From contig NZ_FNLD01000002.1 of NCBI RefSeq assembly GCF_900104085.1, positions 1-64,000 on the forward strand: a stretch of DNA of 64,000 bases. Reading direction: 5' to 3'. The stretch's first letter is position 1; each line of letters opens with the position of its first letter. Below the pieces are notes generated by a model. It ran no database searches. It saw nothing but the letters and a program-made list of their open reading frames with translations, and was not told the origin of the DNA. Below are positions 41,265 to 51,502 of this stretch, piece after piece. This DNA is from Pseudoxanthomonas sp. CF125 (GTDB lineage Bacteria > Pseudomonadota > Gammaproteobacteria > Xanthomonadales > Xanthomonadaceae). Position numbers and translations under genes: made by a program.

Positions 41265-42170
41265 TTACTTAAGCTGCGTCGATAACCATTTGTGAAATTC
41301 GGGCAGGTCGTGTGACCAAAAGACATGTATTCCAGCATCTGACAGGCGTTGCACATCGCGTGGATGGATTACGCCCTGGAGTAGTGCTGCACTCTTGACA
41401 AAGCTGCCCCAGTGACTAGCCCAGGCGCCCGCCTTTTTTATGACGTCGTTTATCCGCTTTACAGAGTTCGTTTCGTCATTGGTTACTTTGCATTCCATTG
41501 CAAGAACGTAGGTATCGGATAAGCCGCATGCTATATCCACTTCCTGAGACGTAGCAGTGTTAGTTGCGAATCGTGTCTTGTGCATGAAATGGCGAGGCGG
41601 AACGGCGGCTCTTGTATCAATTAATCTGCTGGGATCCCTCGTCCAACCGTCTGCTAAAAGAAGGTCAGCCACAGCGTGTTCCTGCTCGGCGGCAAGTCGG
41701 CTGCGTCGAGCAGTCGAGATTTTTTGTTGTGCCATGAGGGTGGATATAACCCGCAAGACTGTGATCACGTCGCGACGCGAGGGCGGCCTAGCTCCCGCAA
41801 GCCATTTAACCAAACCTTGATCCAGCCGCTTGGTTATAACTGTCTCCATAGAGCTTGCGATGGGCTCGCTAACTCCCTTCGGCTTAGTCTCGGAGGATTT
41901 TTTCCATGTTGGACAAACTAGTGCGAACTGATCCTGGCTCAATGGAGGCGCGAGAAGTTGTCTATAGACAAGATTATGGGCGCCGCTTAGGCGTAGGCCA
42001 CCCTTTATATCAGTAAGGTATTTGGACGCTCTAAGGGCGTCTGCAACCAGCTTACGTGCTTGTTGCACGGCATAGTGCCAGTCAGCCATTGCTTCGATTG
42101 GATTCAGATTGTCCAAATAAAGCTGGCGTGCTCGCTCTGCATTCTCAATGTGTTTTTGATCAACGCTCAC
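41265..42170 (-). CDS. Type II restriction endonuclease, XamI-like
   Basis: A 301-aa protein encoded directly after a 5-methylcytosine methyltransferase, with a GTG start (42170) that overlaps the methylase stop as GTGA. A PD-(D/E)xK nuclease core is visible: QEVDIACGLSDTYVLAMECKVTND (acidic residue, then ExK). The N-terminal helical part (HIENAERARQLYLDNLNPIEAMADWHYAVQQARKLV) resembles the XamI family of Xanthomonas. The family name is my recollection and the recognition sequence cannot be read from sequence. Lower GC than the neighbours suggests transfer with the methylase. Confidence 0.8.
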   Translation of the reverse strand: MSVDQKHIENAERARQLYLDNLNPIEAMADWHYAVQQARKLVADALRASKYLTDIKGGLRLSGAHNLVYRQLLAPPLSQDQFALVCPTWKKSSETKPKGVSEPIASSMETVITKRLDQGLVKWLAGARPPSRRDVITVLRVISTLMAQQKISTARRSRLAAEQEHAVADLLLADGWTRDPSRLIDTRAAVPPRHFMHKTRFATNTATSQEVDIACGLSDTYVLAMECKVTNDETNSVKRINDVIKKAGAWASHWGSFVKSAALLQGVIHPRDVQRLSDAGIHVFWSHDLPEFHKWLSTQLK

Positions 42171-43429
42171 GCTCCACCATTCGCTGATCTGCTATTTGCC
42201 GTCCTTGAAGTCCGTCGCTGTGGCGCTTCCCGCCGCGACTGGCCATTTGATGCCTCTTCCCGTTTTGTGTAACTCACATGGTAGGCAAGCCTAGGGGGAA
42301 GGGGCAGTGGCTCCTTAAATGACGTGACATGGCCTTCACGATCATTGGTGTTGCGGATGTGCGGCAGTATTGCTTGACCTATGGCTTGTGCAAGTCGAGG
42401 CGGAACGGCATTTCCAATAAGCCGGTACTGCACCTGCATGGAACCTTTGAATTCCCAAGACGGCGGAAAGCTCTGAATTGCAGCACACTCGCGGGGACAT
42501 AGGCGTCGCAATCCGTGGACTTTGTCTCGGATCCAATCCTGCTGAGCGCTTGCAGTAACCGTGCGAGCACTCTGCGTTGGGTCAGTCACAAATGCGCCCT
42601 GCTTATAGCCCCAGTGTCCTCCAGGCCTTGTCCGCTCTGCTTTCCCCTGGCTCTTAACGCCACTACCAGGCGCAATACTCTCGAGGTCGATAGCCATCTT
42701 TCCTGATGGGCGAATAATTTCGATAGGGGCAAGCTTGCCCACGGAAGTCAATGCGCTACTGAGCGGCAGCCAACTCAGCAGGCCTGACGACCCATTAACT
42801 TTGGAATGAGTGGGTTGTGGAAACGGTGGCGGGTCTCCGCTCCGATATCCGATCACTAACAGCCTGACACGACGCTGGGGTACACCGAAGTCAGCTGCAT
42901 TGAGTAACGACACGGTTGTTTGAAATCCGGCGTTCAATAAGTCTCGTCTGACATGGTCAAGTGCCGAGCCAGGAATTCCATCCGGACCCCTTGCAGTTAG
43001 GAGCCCCCGTACGTTCTCCATCAGCAGCCAGCGTGTATCTAGCTCATTGGCTAGTCGGACGAACTCTTCAAGAAGGCGTCCCCTAGGGTCGTCAAACCCA
43101 AGTTGGCGTCCTGCGCTGCTCCATGACTGACAAGGAGGGCCACCCGCAAGAAGGGGGGCATCACCTCTGGACAAGCCTGCTTTGGATAGAATCGATTTTG
43201 CTGTTAAGGAGCGGACGTCCGCGCATTCTATAAAAGAATCTTCAAACGCCCGCTTTCCCTTTCCGATGCTGTGCCCGGTGTTTGCCTTAAGAGTCTCTAC
43301 GGCGAATGGGTCGTTATCGGACGCGTAAGCATTTTTCCAGCCAGCCATCTCCAGGCCGAGATCTAGGCCGCCGCCGCCTGAAAATAGCGAGATATATCTC
43401 AAGTCGTGCCGCTCCATACTATCTACCAT
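42167..43429 (-). CDS. DNA (cytosine-5-)-methyltransferase
   Basis: A 420-aa C5-methyltransferase with motifs in standard order: I YISLFSGGGGLDLGLEMAG, IV GGPPCQSWSSAGRQLG (catalytic Cys), VI LMENVRG, VIII PQRRVRLLVIGYR, a target-recognition region (~230-330), and X LIGNAVPPRLAQAIG. It protects host DNA from the nuclease encoded downstream. A ~45-residue basic Ser/Arg-rich tail (EEASNGQSRREAPQRRTSRT) is extra. Starts possible at 43429 or 43417; the first is given. No separate controller protein gene is seen. Confidence 0.92.
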   Translation of the reverse strand: MVDSMERHDLRYISLFSGGGGLDLGLEMAGWKNAYASDNDPFAVETLKANTGHSIGKGKRAFEDSFIECADVRSLTAKSILSKAGLSRGDAPLLAGGPPCQSWSSAGRQLGFDDPRGRLLEEFVRLANELDTRWLLMENVRGLLTARGPDGIPGSALDHVRRDLLNAGFQTTVSLLNAADFGVPQRRVRLLVIGYRSGDPPPFPQPTHSKVNGSSGLLSWLPLSSALTSVGKLAPIEIIRPSGKMAIDLESIAPGSGVKSQGKAERTRPGGHWGYKQGAFVTDPTQSARTVTASAQQDWIRDKVHGLRRLCPRECAAIQSFPPSWEFKGSMQVQYRLIGNAVPPRLAQAIGQAILPHIRNTNDREGHVTSFKEPLPLPPRLAYHVSYTKREEASNGQSRREAPQRRTSRTANSRSANGGA

Positions 43430-43986
43430 TTCTATGATTATTGAATGCGCTGCGGGATCTTCACGATGCGCAAGCTCTACGCTTTCGATCGACCACACCC
43501 ATCACTCGTCAAGTCTTCAGCGCAAGGTGGCTCCGGCTAGTGCGGCTATTCCTATCTAGGCGCGGGGTGGGCTTGCTCCAAGAATGCCCTTATCCGTCGA
43601 TTGGGGCAATGAGTACATTATCTAGAGCAAATCCCAAGGTTTGAGACCGAAAATCGAGCAATTGTCTAGCGCAGGGGCCGGCGCAAGCCGGAGGCGGCCT
43701 CAATCGGCGGAAAGATCCGTAGGGTGGGTTGAGCACGGCGGTTTCGACAGCTAAGCTGAAAACGGGGTCAGAGTGCCTTTTCCAAGTCCAATCCAGCCGA
43801 GGTCTTGCCATCCGGCTTTTTTGGCCATGGCACCAACAGAAAACGAGGTCAGAGTCACTTCCAATGCCTGAGAAGAGTCCCAGACCGTTTTCTTTCAGGG
43901 GTAGCTACCGCCGTCCTGGTTGAGATGCGCAACAGAGATGCAGCGGTGGTCAGCGCTACACCTGACTGGACCGTTCGTCCCTTCCA
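43430..43986. other. 557-bp gap with repeat fragments, no gene seen
   Basis: Contains half a REP (GTAGGGTGGGTTGAGC, 43719-43734) and two degenerate GGGGTCAGAGT-type half elements (about 43755 and 43847). No frame with recognisable protein sequence. It should also hold the promoter of the leftward methylase gene, but no clear -10/-35 pair is evident. Confidence 0.5.
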
Positions 43987-44592
43987 TCAATCCTTCTGGT
44001 GCCCACCCGGTCGTACGCGGAAAACCGCGCTGATCCGCGACCCTTGCAGCTTCTTCGTCTTAGGAATGCCGTGCTCATGGCTGAGCTGGGAGGCATGGCT
44101 CATGCAAAGCAGGCTGCCTGGTTCCAGATCAATGGCAATCGCGCTGCGGTCGCCTGCCTTGGCCCGGATCAGCATTCGGCGCGGATCTCCCAGCGACACC
44201 AGCGCGATGGGATACGGCTTGGTCAGCATATGCAGCTTGTCGCTATGCATGGCCACACTGTCGTTGCCGTCGCGGTAGAGGTTCATCCCTACGCCGTTAT
44301 AGGGTGCCGGCGCGATGGCCTGCACACGAATCAGCATGTCCATCAATGGCAGATCCGGCGGAAACGCCTCTCTGCGATACGAGGCCAGCAGCCTAGGCAC
44401 ATCCACCACACGGTCGTACATGGGCCGTTGCAGATGCGTCCAGGCAGCTTTCGCATGCAAAGTGGCGAACCACTCCTGCGCCCGCGCGGCATCCACGAAT
44501 CCAGGCCAATAGCGGATTCCGCCTTCCGCATCGTCCACCAGCTGCATCATCGCGCCAGCGAACAAGTCCAGCGAGAACGCCCCGGCCAGCAT
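43987..44592 (-). CDS. alkB: AlkB-type alpha-ketoglutarate-dependent dioxygenase
   Basis: A 201-aa Fe(II)/2-oxoglutarate dioxygenase that reverses alkylation damage of DNA bases. The iron ligands are in VAMHSDKLHML (HxD) and SHEHGIPKT (distal His), and the 2-oxoglutarate Arg in SRISAVFRVR. NGVGMNLYRDGNDSVAMHSD is a family hallmark. Its ATG overlaps the TGA of dnaE2 (TGATG), so it is translated as the last gene of the lexA-imuA-imuB-dnaE2 operon, which places direct repair under the same SOS control as mutagenic synthesis. It belongs to the AlkB group lacking the N-terminal extension of E. coli AlkB. Confidence 0.9.
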   Translation of the reverse strand: MLAGAFSLDLFAGAMMQLVDDAEGGIRYWPGFVDAARAQEWFATLHAKAAWTHLQRPMYDRVVDVPRLLASYRREAFPPDLPLMDMLIRVQAIAPAPYNGVGMNLYRDGNDSVAMHSDKLHMLTKPYPIALVSLGDPRRMLIRAKAGDRSAIAIDLEPGSLLCMSHASQLSHEHGIPKTKKLQGSRISAVFRVRPGGHQKD

Positions 44593-47500
44593 CAGTGGAA
44601 ATCCCGCGAAGTAGTGCGCAGGCTGCCCAGCATTTCGCTGAGGTCCTGCATGTCCTGGGCGATCAGATGGGCCACGCCGTCGACCTGCTCCCAGCGCCCG
44701 CGCACCGCCAGCAGCGTGGCGCCCAGCAGCGCCTTGCGTCCGCGCTGCGCCACGTGTTCCCACACCACCACGTTGACCATGCCGTGCTCGTCTTCCAGAG
44801 TCACGAAGATGGTGCCGCTGGCCGTCTGCGGACGCTGCCGGTTGGTCACCAATCCCACCGCGTGCACGCGGCTGCCGTGGCGCTTGTCGATCAGATCGCG
44901 CGACCCCAGCAACCGGCGCGCGCGCAATGTATCGCGCAACAGCGATAGCGGATGCGCCTGCAGCGTCAGGCCAAGCGCGCGGTAATCGGACAGCACCTCT
45001 TCGCCCATGGCCGGTGCCGGCAATGCGATCGGCCGCTCTTCAGGACTGCCGGGCAGCAGCGGACGCTGGCGTTCGATGCCGGCGACGATCCAGCGCGCCT
45101 GGTTGCGGTTGCCCGCCAGGGATTGCAGCGCGCCGGCTTCGGCCAAGGCATTGCGCGCCTTGTCGTCCAGGCTCGCGCGCAGGCACAGGTCGGCGATATC
45201 GTGGAACGGCTGCCGCTGGCGCGCGCTCATGATGGCCAGGGCCGCTTGTTCGGACAGGCCGCTGATCTGGCGCAATCCCAGGCGTATCGCCGGTTGCTCG
45301 CCCTTGTCTCCTTCGATGCACAACGATCCGCGCCCCAGTCTGCCTCCCGTCAGGATGTTGTCGTAATCGCTGCAGGTCACGTCCACCGGCAGGAACTCCA
45401 CCGCCGGCCGTGACTTTCGCCCGCGCCGCGCATCCTGCACGATCTGGCTGGCCGGATAGAAGCCCATCGGCTGCGCATTGAGCAGCGCGCAGGCGAACGC
45501 CGCAGGTTCATGGCGTTTCAGCCAGCAGCTGACGTAGACGAGTTTGGCGAAGGACGCGGCGTGGCTCTGCGGGAAGCCGTAGGAACCGAAACCCTTGATC
45601 TGTTCGAAAATCTGATCGATGAAATCCGAGGTGTAGCCCTTGGCTTCCATCAGTTCGCGAATGCGGGCCCGGTGCGGCTCCATGTCGCCGCCTTGCTTCC
45701 AGGCGGCCATCGAACGGCGCAGGTTGTCCGCTTCGCTGGGGCTATAGCCGGCGTGTATCACCAGCTCCATCACTTGTTCCTGGAACAGGGGAATGCCCAG
45801 AGTGGGTTCGAGAATCTCCCGGACGCCTTCGGACGGATAGTCGGGCTCCTCTTTGCCCATGCGCCGGCGCAGGTAGGGATGCACCATGCCGCCCTGGATC
45901 GGTCCGGGGCGCACGATCGCCACTTCCACCACCAGGTCGTAGAAGGAGTTGGGCTTGAGCCGCGGCAGCATGCTCATCTGCGCGCGCGATTCGATCTGGA
46001 ACACGCCTACCGTGTCGGCAAGTTGGATCATGTCGTAGGTGGGCTGGTCGCCTGGCGGCACGCTGGCCAGCGTCAACTCGTAACCGCGGTGCTCCTTCAC
46101 CAGTTCGAACGCCTTGCGCAGGCAGGTCAGCATGCCCAGGGCCAGACAGTCGACCTTGAGCAGTTTCATCTCCTCCAGGTCTTCCTTGTCCCACTGGATG
46201 ATGGTGCGGTCGGCCATGGCGGCGTTCTCCACCGGCACCAGATTCCAAAGCGGCGTATCGGAGATCACGAAGCCGCCCACGTGCTGCGACAGATGGCGCG
46301 GGTGTCCGTGCAAGGCTTCGGTCAAAGCCAGCACGCGCAGGATCAGCGGATTCTCCGGATCGAACCCCGCCTCGCGCAGGCGCTGGTCCATGGGTGTTTC
46401 GCCATTGCCCCAGCCATAACAGCCCGATAGCAGCGTGATCTGGTCCGGCGGCAGACCGAAGGCCTTGGCGACATCGCGCAGCGCGCTGCGTCCGCGGTAG
46501 CGGATCACGGTGGCGGCGAGCGCGGTGCGTTCGCGCCCGTATTTGTTGTAGACGTACTGCAGCACTTCCTCGCGGCGTTCGTGCTCGAAATCCACGTCGA
46601 TGTCCGGCGGTTCGTTGCGTTCCTCCGACAGGAAGCGCGCCATCAGCAGGCGGCTCTCTTCCGGATTGACCGAGGTGATGCCAAGCGCGTAGCAGACGGC
46701 GGAGTTGGCGGACGAACCGCGCCCCTGGCAGAGGATTCCCAGGCTGCGCGCATGGCGGACGATGTCCTCGACCGTGAGGAAGAAGGCTTCGTACTTGAGC
46801 TTGGCGATCAGGGCCAGCTCGCCTTCGATGGTTTCGACCACCTTTGCGGGCACGCCTCCGGGCCAGCGTTCGCGCAAGCCCGCCAGGGTCAACGCACGCA
46901 GATGGCTGGCCGGTGTTTCGCCAGGGGGCACCAGTTCGGCGGGATAGACGTAGTCCAGCTTGCGCAGATCGAAAGTGCATTGCCGGGCGATGCCCACCGC
47001 GTTTTCCAGCAAGGTGTGCGGATGGATATTGCCCAGCGCGCGACGGCTGCGCAGATGGCGTTCGCCGTTGCGGAACAGATGCGCGCCTGCATCGGCCAAG
47101 GTCATGCCGTGGCGGATCGCGGTCATCGTGTCTTGCAGTACGCGCATGCGCCGCGTATCCATGTGCACATCGCCGGCCGCGACCGCGGGCAAGGACAGGC
47201 GTGCCGATAACGCGAGCAATTCCTGCAGGCGTTGCGCGTCGTCGCGGTCGCGGTGCAGTTCCACCGCCAGATAGGCGCGCGCCCTGAAGGTGTCGCGCAC
47301 CCAGGCGCCCTGTTCCGCCGAAGGGCTGCGACCGGGCAGCCACAAGGCGAAGATTCCCGGTACGCCCTCCGTGTCGGTATGGGCTTCGAAATCGGCGCGG
47401 GTGATCAGATACTCGCCCTTGCCGGCGGCACGGCGCGCTTGCGTGATCAGTTGGCAGAGATGGGTGTAACCCTGTTGCGTCTGTACCAGCAATACCAGCC

Positions 47501-47774
47501 GCAAGCCGTCTTCCAGTTGGAATTCGCTGCCGACGATCAGCTTGATACCTGTTTCTTCCGAGGCCACCAACGCGCGGACAATGCCGGCCAGTGAGCATTC
47601 GTCGGTGATGGCCAGCGCATCGTAGCCGCACTGCGCGGCACGGGCGAACAGCGCTTCTGCACTGGCGGCGCCGCGCAGGAACGAGAAATCCGACAGGCAA
47701 TGCAGTTCGGCATAGGCAGGCAACGGATCGCCTGGATCGTTGGCCGCTTCCAGTGGCACGCGGACGAACTTCAT
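44592..47774 (-). CDS. dnaE2: Error-prone DNA polymerase DnaE2
   Basis: A 1060-aa C-family polymerase of the DnaE2/ImuC type for damage tolerance and SOS mutagenesis. The N-terminal PHP domain ([23 protein letters not shown]), the polymerase palm with catalytic acids ([25 protein letters not shown]), the finger region ([29 protein letters not shown]), HhH and OB domains at the C-terminus ([27 protein letters not shown]) are all present. It works with ImuA and ImuB at the beta clamp. The start at 47774 overlaps the imuB stop as ATGA; an ATG at 47783 is possible. It lacks the long C-terminus of replicative DnaE1. Confidence 0.95.
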   Translation of the reverse strand: MKFVRVPLEAANDPGDPLPAYAELHCLSDFSFLRGAASAEALFARAAQCGYDALAITDECSLAGIVRALVASEETGIKLIVGSEFQLEDGLRLVLLVQTQQGYTHLCQLITQARRAAGKGEYLITRADFEAHTDTEGVPGIFALWLPGRSPSAEQGAWVRDTFRARAYLAVELHRDRDDAQRLQELLALSARLSLPAVAAGDVHMDTRRMRVLQDTMTAIRHGMTLADAGAHLFRNGERHLRSRRALGNIHPHTLLENAVGIARQCTFDLRKLDYVYPAELVPPGETPASHLRALTLAGLRERWPGGVPAKVVETIEGELALIAKLKYEAFFLTVEDIVRHARSLGILCQGRGSSANSAVCYALGITSVNPEESRLLMARFLSEERNEPPDIDVDFEHERREEVLQYVYNKYGRERTALAATVIRYRGRSALRDVAKAFGLPPDQITLLSGCYGWGNGETPMDQRLREAGFDPENPLILRVLALTEALHGHPRHLSQHVGGFVISDTPLWNLVPVENAAMADRTIIQWDKEDLEEMKLLKVDCLALGMLTCLRKAFELVKEHRGYELTLASVPPGDQPTYDMIQLADTVGVFQIESRAQMSMLPRLKPNSFYDLVVEVAIVRPGPIQGGMVHPYLRRRMGKEEPDYPSEGVREILEPTLGIPLFQEQVMELVIHAGYSPSEADNLRRSMAAWKQGGDMEPHRARIRELMEAKGYTSDFIDQIFEQIKGFGSYGFPQSHAASFAKLVYVSCWLKRHEPAAFACALLNAQPMGFYPASQIVQDARRGRKSRPAVEFLPVDVTCSDYDNILTGGRLGRGSLCIEGDKGEQPAIRLGLRQISGLSEQAALAIMSARQRQPFHDIADLCLRASLDDKARNALAEAGALQSLAGNRNQARWIVAGIERQRPLLPGSPEERPIALPAPAMGEEVLSDYRALGLTLQAHPLSLLRDTLRARRLLGSRDLIDKRHGSRVHAVGLVTNRQRPQTASGTIFVTLEDEHGMVNVVVWEHVAQRGRKALLGATLLAVRGRWEQVDGVAHLIAQDMQDLSEMLGSLRTTSRDFH

Positions 47775-49183
47775 GCGAACCATCCATGCAGCATCCAGCC
47801 ATCTTGTCCGCCCGGCGGCGCGAACGCCCAGGCGCGCTGACCCTGTGCGGTTTCCAGCACGTAATAGTCGCGGCGTGCGTCCTCGCCATCCCACCAGCCG
47901 CTTTCCAGCCGTTCCGGGCCGGAAACGATGCGCAGGCCATGTCCACGCAACGGCACGGGATGCGGCAGCAGCCAGGCAGGACGTGGCGGCAATACCGGTT
48001 CGATGGCCGCTCTGCCGTCGTCGCGACGCCAGGCACGCTCCGGGCGTGGATCGCCGGCCGGCGCGACGCGGTACACGGCTTCATCGCCCAGCCGCGCGCG
48101 CAGGCGTTCGCGCAGTTGCGGCCATGGCAGGGTCTGTTGCGCGCGCGTGTCGAACAGGTCGCGCGAAGCCGGCACGAACGGCGGCAGTTCGCGCGCCAGC
48201 AGGCGCATCGCCACCACGGGTTTGGGAATGGAGACGCGTTCCAGCCGGTTGCGGGTGAGTTCGAACAGCATCGCCGGTTCGCGTTCTGCGGCCAGCAGTC
48301 CTACCTCGACATCGGTATGCGCGCTTTCTTCATGCTCCAGCCGCAGTACGAAGCGCTGCACGCCGCCATCGCGGATGGACAGATAAGTGCAAAGGTCGTT
48401 GACCAGACGGCGCAGCGGAAACAACAACGGTGGGTGGTGTTCGACTTCGTAACCCAATTCCACACGGCTGTCGAAGTGGTCCGGCGGCGCGTAGTAATCC
48501 AGCGGGTCGTCGGCCTCGCCATACAGGCGGTCCACATGCGCAAGCATGTCCAGGCCAAAACGCCGGCGCAGGCTGTCGCGGGGCAGCGCACGCAGCGCAC
48601 GCAGGTCGCGCACGCCCATGCGGTGCAGGCGCTCGCCACTGTCGTCCGGCAAGGCGGCACGGCGCACCGGCACCTTCGCCAGGATTTCCTGCATGGCGGG
48701 CGCAGAAGTCACCGCCATACCGTCGCGCAGTCCCGCCAGCACGCGGGCTGCGCGCGGCGTGGGCGCCAGCGCGATGCGATGGGCGAATCCCAGCGCAGTC
48801 AGTTCCTCGCGTAGCCGCGCCTCGAAACGCGGCCATGGCCCCAGCAGCTGGAAACTGGCGCGCGCTTCCAGCACCACGCAGCCCGGCCACTGCGCGCTGA
48901 CCAGCGAACTGTGGCGGTAGGCCCACGCGGCGAGGAAACGATGCCAGCGGGCTTCGGCCTGTGCGTCGTGTTCCACCGTGGCCACGTCGGCCAGCAACGC
49001 ATGCGCGGCGGACAGACGCATGCCCGGGGACAGACCCGCCTCGGCCGCCGATGCGTTGACTGCGTACAGGCTGCGCAGATGCGCCGGGCCGGTGACCAGC
49101 GCCAGCGGTTTTTCAGGGTCAGGCAAACGCCGGAGGACAGAGTCCAGCGCCAGCTGCGGCAGCAGTATGCAAGCCCACAACAT
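47771..49183 (-). CDS. imuB: ImuB, Y-family polymerase-like mutasome protein
   Basis: A 470-aa member of the Y-family fold that lacks the catalytic acidic residues of true DNA polymerases. The N-terminus reads [18 protein letters not shown] where active enzymes have the DxD metal site. It acts as a scaffold that brings DnaE2 and ImuA to the beta clamp. The little-finger-like region and an imuB C-terminal domain ([16 protein letters not shown]...GWMLHGWFA) are present. It overlaps dnaE2 by 4 nt and lies 9 nt after imuA. Confidence 0.93.
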   Translation of the reverse strand: MLWACILLPQLALDSVLRRLPDPEKPLALVTGPAHLRSLYAVNASAAEAGLSPGMRLSAAHALLADVATVEHDAQAEARWHRFLAAWAYRHSSLVSAQWPGCVVLEARASFQLLGPWPRFEARLREELTALGFAHRIALAPTPRAARVLAGLRDGMAVTSAPAMQEILAKVPVRRAALPDDSGERLHRMGVRDLRALRALPRDSLRRRFGLDMLAHVDRLYGEADDPLDYYAPPDHFDSRVELGYEVEHHPPLLFPLRRLVNDLCTYLSIRDGGVQRFVLRLEHEESAHTDVEVGLLAAEREPAMLFELTRNRLERVSIPKPVVAMRLLARELPPFVPASRDLFDTRAQQTLPWPQLRERLRARLGDEAVYRVAPAGDPRPERAWRRDDGRAAIEPVLPPRPAWLLPHPVPLRGHGLRIVSGPERLESGWWDGEDARRDYYVLETAQGQRAWAFAPPGGQDGWMLHGWFA

Positions 49184-49192
49184 GCGCGCGGC

Positions 49193-49804
49193 TCAATGCG
49201 TCGCCAGCGCGAAATTGCGCGAAGGCAGTTGTCCGCCACGGCACTTGCGCACATGCCAGGCGCCGTCCGCCTGCTCCAGACGCAAGGCGGCGGGCGAAGG
49301 ATTGGCGAGGTGTTTGCGATCGCGGAAAGCGAAGCCCAGGCAATCGCCGCTGTCGGCGGCTACCTGCAGGCGGCGCAACGATTGCGCCTCTGCTTTCTGC
49401 GGCCAGCCGAGCACGGCAGCGCAGGTGCCGCTGCGCAGGCATTGTTCGAACGCCCACAAGGCGTCGCGCGGTTGCGCTTCCACGATTTCCAGATGCGCCA
49501 GCTCCACACCGGCCGCCTGCCATGCCGGCGCATAAGGAATGTACGGCGGCGCCACCACCACCACGGTACCGCCGGCCTGGGTCATGCGCGCGAGGGTGGG
49601 GAACAGCAGTTCCAGTTCGCCCACGCCATCGGCGGGCAGCAGCAGTTCGGTCAGCGCGCGGCGCGGCCAGCCGCCTTGCGGTAGCAGGGCGTCGAGTGGC
49701 GCATGGCCGGTGCTTTCGCCTTCCACAGCGAGGGCGGCGGTGCGGCCGGCACGCCACAAGGTCTGTGCGGCGAGCAGGGTTTCCAGGGCGACGACCGCGC
49801 CCAT
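49193..49804 (-). CDS. imuA: ImuA, translesion synthesis-associated protein
   Basis: A 203-aa RecA-like/SulA-like protein that interacts with RecA and the mutasome. Family features seen are GHAPLDALLPQGGWPRRALTELLLP, GGTVVVVAPPYIPYAPAW, and RRLQVAADSGDCLGFAFRDRKHLANPSPAALRL. The start at 49804 overlaps the lexA stop as TGATG. The second gene of the lexA2-imuA-imuB-dnaE2-alkB operon. Confidence 0.92.
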   Translation of the reverse strand: MGAVVALETLLAAQTLWRAGRTAALAVEGESTGHAPLDALLPQGGWPRRALTELLLPADGVGELELLFPTLARMTQAGGTVVVVAPPYIPYAPAWQAAGVELAHLEIVEAQPRDALWAFEQCLRSGTCAAVLGWPQKAEAQSLRRLQVAADSGDCLGFAFRDRKHLANPSPAALRLEQADGAWHVRKCRGGQLPSRNFALATH

Positions 49805-50412
49805 CAGCCTTTCCTGACCAGTCCGCAGTAGACGCCTTCGATGGCGAAGTCCTGGTGCGGTTCCACCACGATGGCGGCGTGCGCGGGATTGCGCGGCAGC
49901 AGGCGGATGTTCTTGCGGCCGTGTTCGAAACGCTTGATGGTGATCTCGCCATCCACGCGCGCCACCACCACCTGGCCGTTGCGCGCTTCGGAGGTGCGGT
50001 GCACGCCGACCAGATCGCCGTCCAGGATGCCATCGTCGATCATGGAGTCGCCCTGCACTTTCAGCAGGTAGTCCGGCTTGAGCGAAAACAGGGTGCGGTC
50101 CAGCCACACTTGCTGGTCCAGGCCGATGTCCGCGCCGATCGGAGAGCCGGCCGCCACCCGGCCCAGCACCGGCAGCGACACCAGTTGGCCCGGCCCGCGC
50201 CCGCCGACCAGGCGGATGCCGCGCTTCTGGCCCGGGGCCAGTTCGATCAGGCCATCGGCGACCAGGGCCTGGACGTGTTTCTGGGCGGCATTGCGCGAAG
50301 CGAAACCGAATTCTTCGGCGATCTCCGCCAGGCTGGGCGCGCGTCCGTGGCCTTCCACCTGGTCACGGAGGAAGGCCAGTACGGCGGCGCGTTTGGGGGG
50401 TAGGGTATCCAT
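49804..50412 (-). CDS. lexA2: LexA repressor (LexA2 type)
   Basis: A 202-aa SOS repressor. An N-terminal winged HTH (~1-65, PSLAEIAEEFGFASRNAAQKHVQALVADGLIE) and a C-terminal S24 protease domain. The cleavage site is A88-G89 (VAAGSPIGAD), catalytic Ser123 lies in VQGDSMIDDGI and Lys160 in DGEITIKRF. The start at 50412 (MDTLPP) is used because the LexA box lies immediately upstream; an ATG at 50430 would fall inside the box. It represses its own operon; RecA-stimulated self-cleavage after DNA damage would induce imuA, imuB, dnaE2 and alkB. Confidence 0.93.
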   Translation of the reverse strand: MDTLPPKRAAVLAFLRDQVEGHGRAPSLAEIAEEFGFASRNAAQKHVQALVADGLIELAPGQKRGIRLVGGRGPGQLVSLPVLGRVAAGSPIGADIGLDQQVWLDRTLFSLKPDYLLKVQGDSMIDDGILDGDLVGVHRTSEARNGQVVVARVDGEITIKRFEHGRKNIRLLPRNPAHAAIVVEPHQDFAIEGVYCGLVRKG

Positions 50413-50413
50413 G

Positions 50414-50431
50414 GGTGTACATTTGTACACC
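50414..50431 (-). promoter_or_regulatory. LexA2 operator (SOS box)
   Basis: GGTGTACATTTGTACACC fits the LexA2 consensus GGTGTAC-N4-GTACACC known in pseudomonads and xanthomonads exactly. It is one base before the lexA start codon, so the operator is essentially at the translation start. Confidence 0.95.
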
Positions 50432-50752
50432 TTTCGGTCGCATTAGGCGAGATCGGGCTGTCCAGGCCTGCTAGCCGGGCCGGGTGGCGCCGGCGGTTGA
50501 CGGCGCGCCAGATCCGGCGCTCATCGGCACCGGCAACGAGGTTATCGACGCACCGCAGAGCAGTTCGCGGTCACGCTCCACTGAGGAACGATCCTGACTA
50601 TCGCATCCGCATTGGCCCAGAGCGCCAATAGAACGATAAGGGCATGGGCTTCATACATCCGCGGGCAGCATTCGGGCCATGCCGTACCGCCGTGCCGGAT
50701 GGGGTCGGCCAGCGCTTGTGTATGCTTTGGCCAGGCATGGCCTGAGGTGTAT
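50432..50752. other. Intergenic gap between lexA and the DUF2306 gene
   Basis: No gene is recognised. It contains the upstream promoter region of the leftward SOS operon, and a TATGCT -10-like box at 50721-50726 before the rightward gene. Confidence 0.4.
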
Positions 50753-51493
50753 ATGCATCGCGCAGTCCAACAGGGCGCTTCACCCATCCACGTTCGCCTT
50801 CGTCGCCTTGGCTGGGCAGTCGCATGGCTCGCACTGGGGCTGATCAGCCTCAATTTTCTGCTGACCGTCTACGGAAAATATCACCATCCGGATCCCGATT
50901 CATACACCATGTTCTGGTCGCGGCGAGGGTGGCTGTGGACCCATCTGGCCGGTGGAGCAATGACCATTGTCCTCGGCCCGCTCCAATTCTTGACCCGATG
51001 GCCGCGAGCCTATGCGCGCCTGCACCGCTGGATCGGCCGGACTTACATGGTCGCCATGCTCATCGCCTGCGCAGGAGCCACGGGGCTCATCGCCACGTCA
51101 TTTGCTCCGTTCGAAATCCGCTCGGCGTTTGCCGCAACGGCGTTGGCGTGGTTGACGACTGCCTTGTTCGGAATGGTTGCGATACGCGGCGGAACTGTAT
51201 GGAAACACCGGCGTTGGATGATTCGGAACTATTTGGTGACGCTCTCCCCGATCACTTTCCGACTCCTTCTTCAAGCTCAGCTAGCGATGGGCTTGGCTCC
51301 ATCGCCGGAGGCGATCGCAATCCTGCTCTGGCTGAGCTGGCTGCTTCCGCTGCTCCTCTACGAAGGCGGGTATCGCATCGCTGGCCTCGTTCGTGCTGGA
51401 TCAAGCCGGCCCACTGCAAGGGCCGGCGTTAATCCCGGCCTTTCCGACGATGCGTTACCGTCGCCCGTATTCGACAGCCGTAGGATGGATTGA
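50753..51493 (+). CDS. DUF2306-type integral membrane protein
   Basis: A 246-aa inner-membrane protein with about six hydrophobic helices. The family pattern is clear: MFWSRRGWLWTHLAGGAMTIVLGPLQFLTRW, the conserved LHRWIGRTYMVAMLIACAG and HRRWMIRNYLVTLSPITFRL. Conserved His residues (WTHLAGG, RLHRW, KHRRW) may bind haem or metal; the function is unknown. The ATG at 50753 follows GAGG. The C-terminal ~30 residues run into a REP half at 51480, so the end is repeat-derived. Confidence 0.8.
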   Translation: MHRAVQQGASPIHVRLRRLGWAVAWLALGLISLNFLLTVYGKYHHPDPDSYTMFWSRRGWLWTHLAGGAMTIVLGPLQFLTRWPRAYARLHRWIGRTYMVAMLIACAGATGLIATSFAPFEIRSAFAATALAWLTTALFGMVAIRGGTVWKHRRWMIRNYLVTLSPITFRLLLQAQLAMGLAPSPEAIAILLWLSWLLPLLLYEGGYRIAGLVRAGSSRPTARAGVNPGLSDDALPSPVFDSRRMD

Positions 51494-51502
51494 GCGTAGC
51501 GG
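51480..51502. repeat. REP half unit
   Basis: GTAGGATGGATTGAGCGTAG, the same form as the REP halves flanking the transposase (GTAGGATGGGTTGAGCGCAG). Overlaps the stop region of the DUF2306 gene. Confidence 0.7.

Noticed and set aside
50432-50752. Small gene between lexA and the DUF2306 gene
   Set aside because: The minus-strand frames here have no recognisable sequence and no ribosome binding site.
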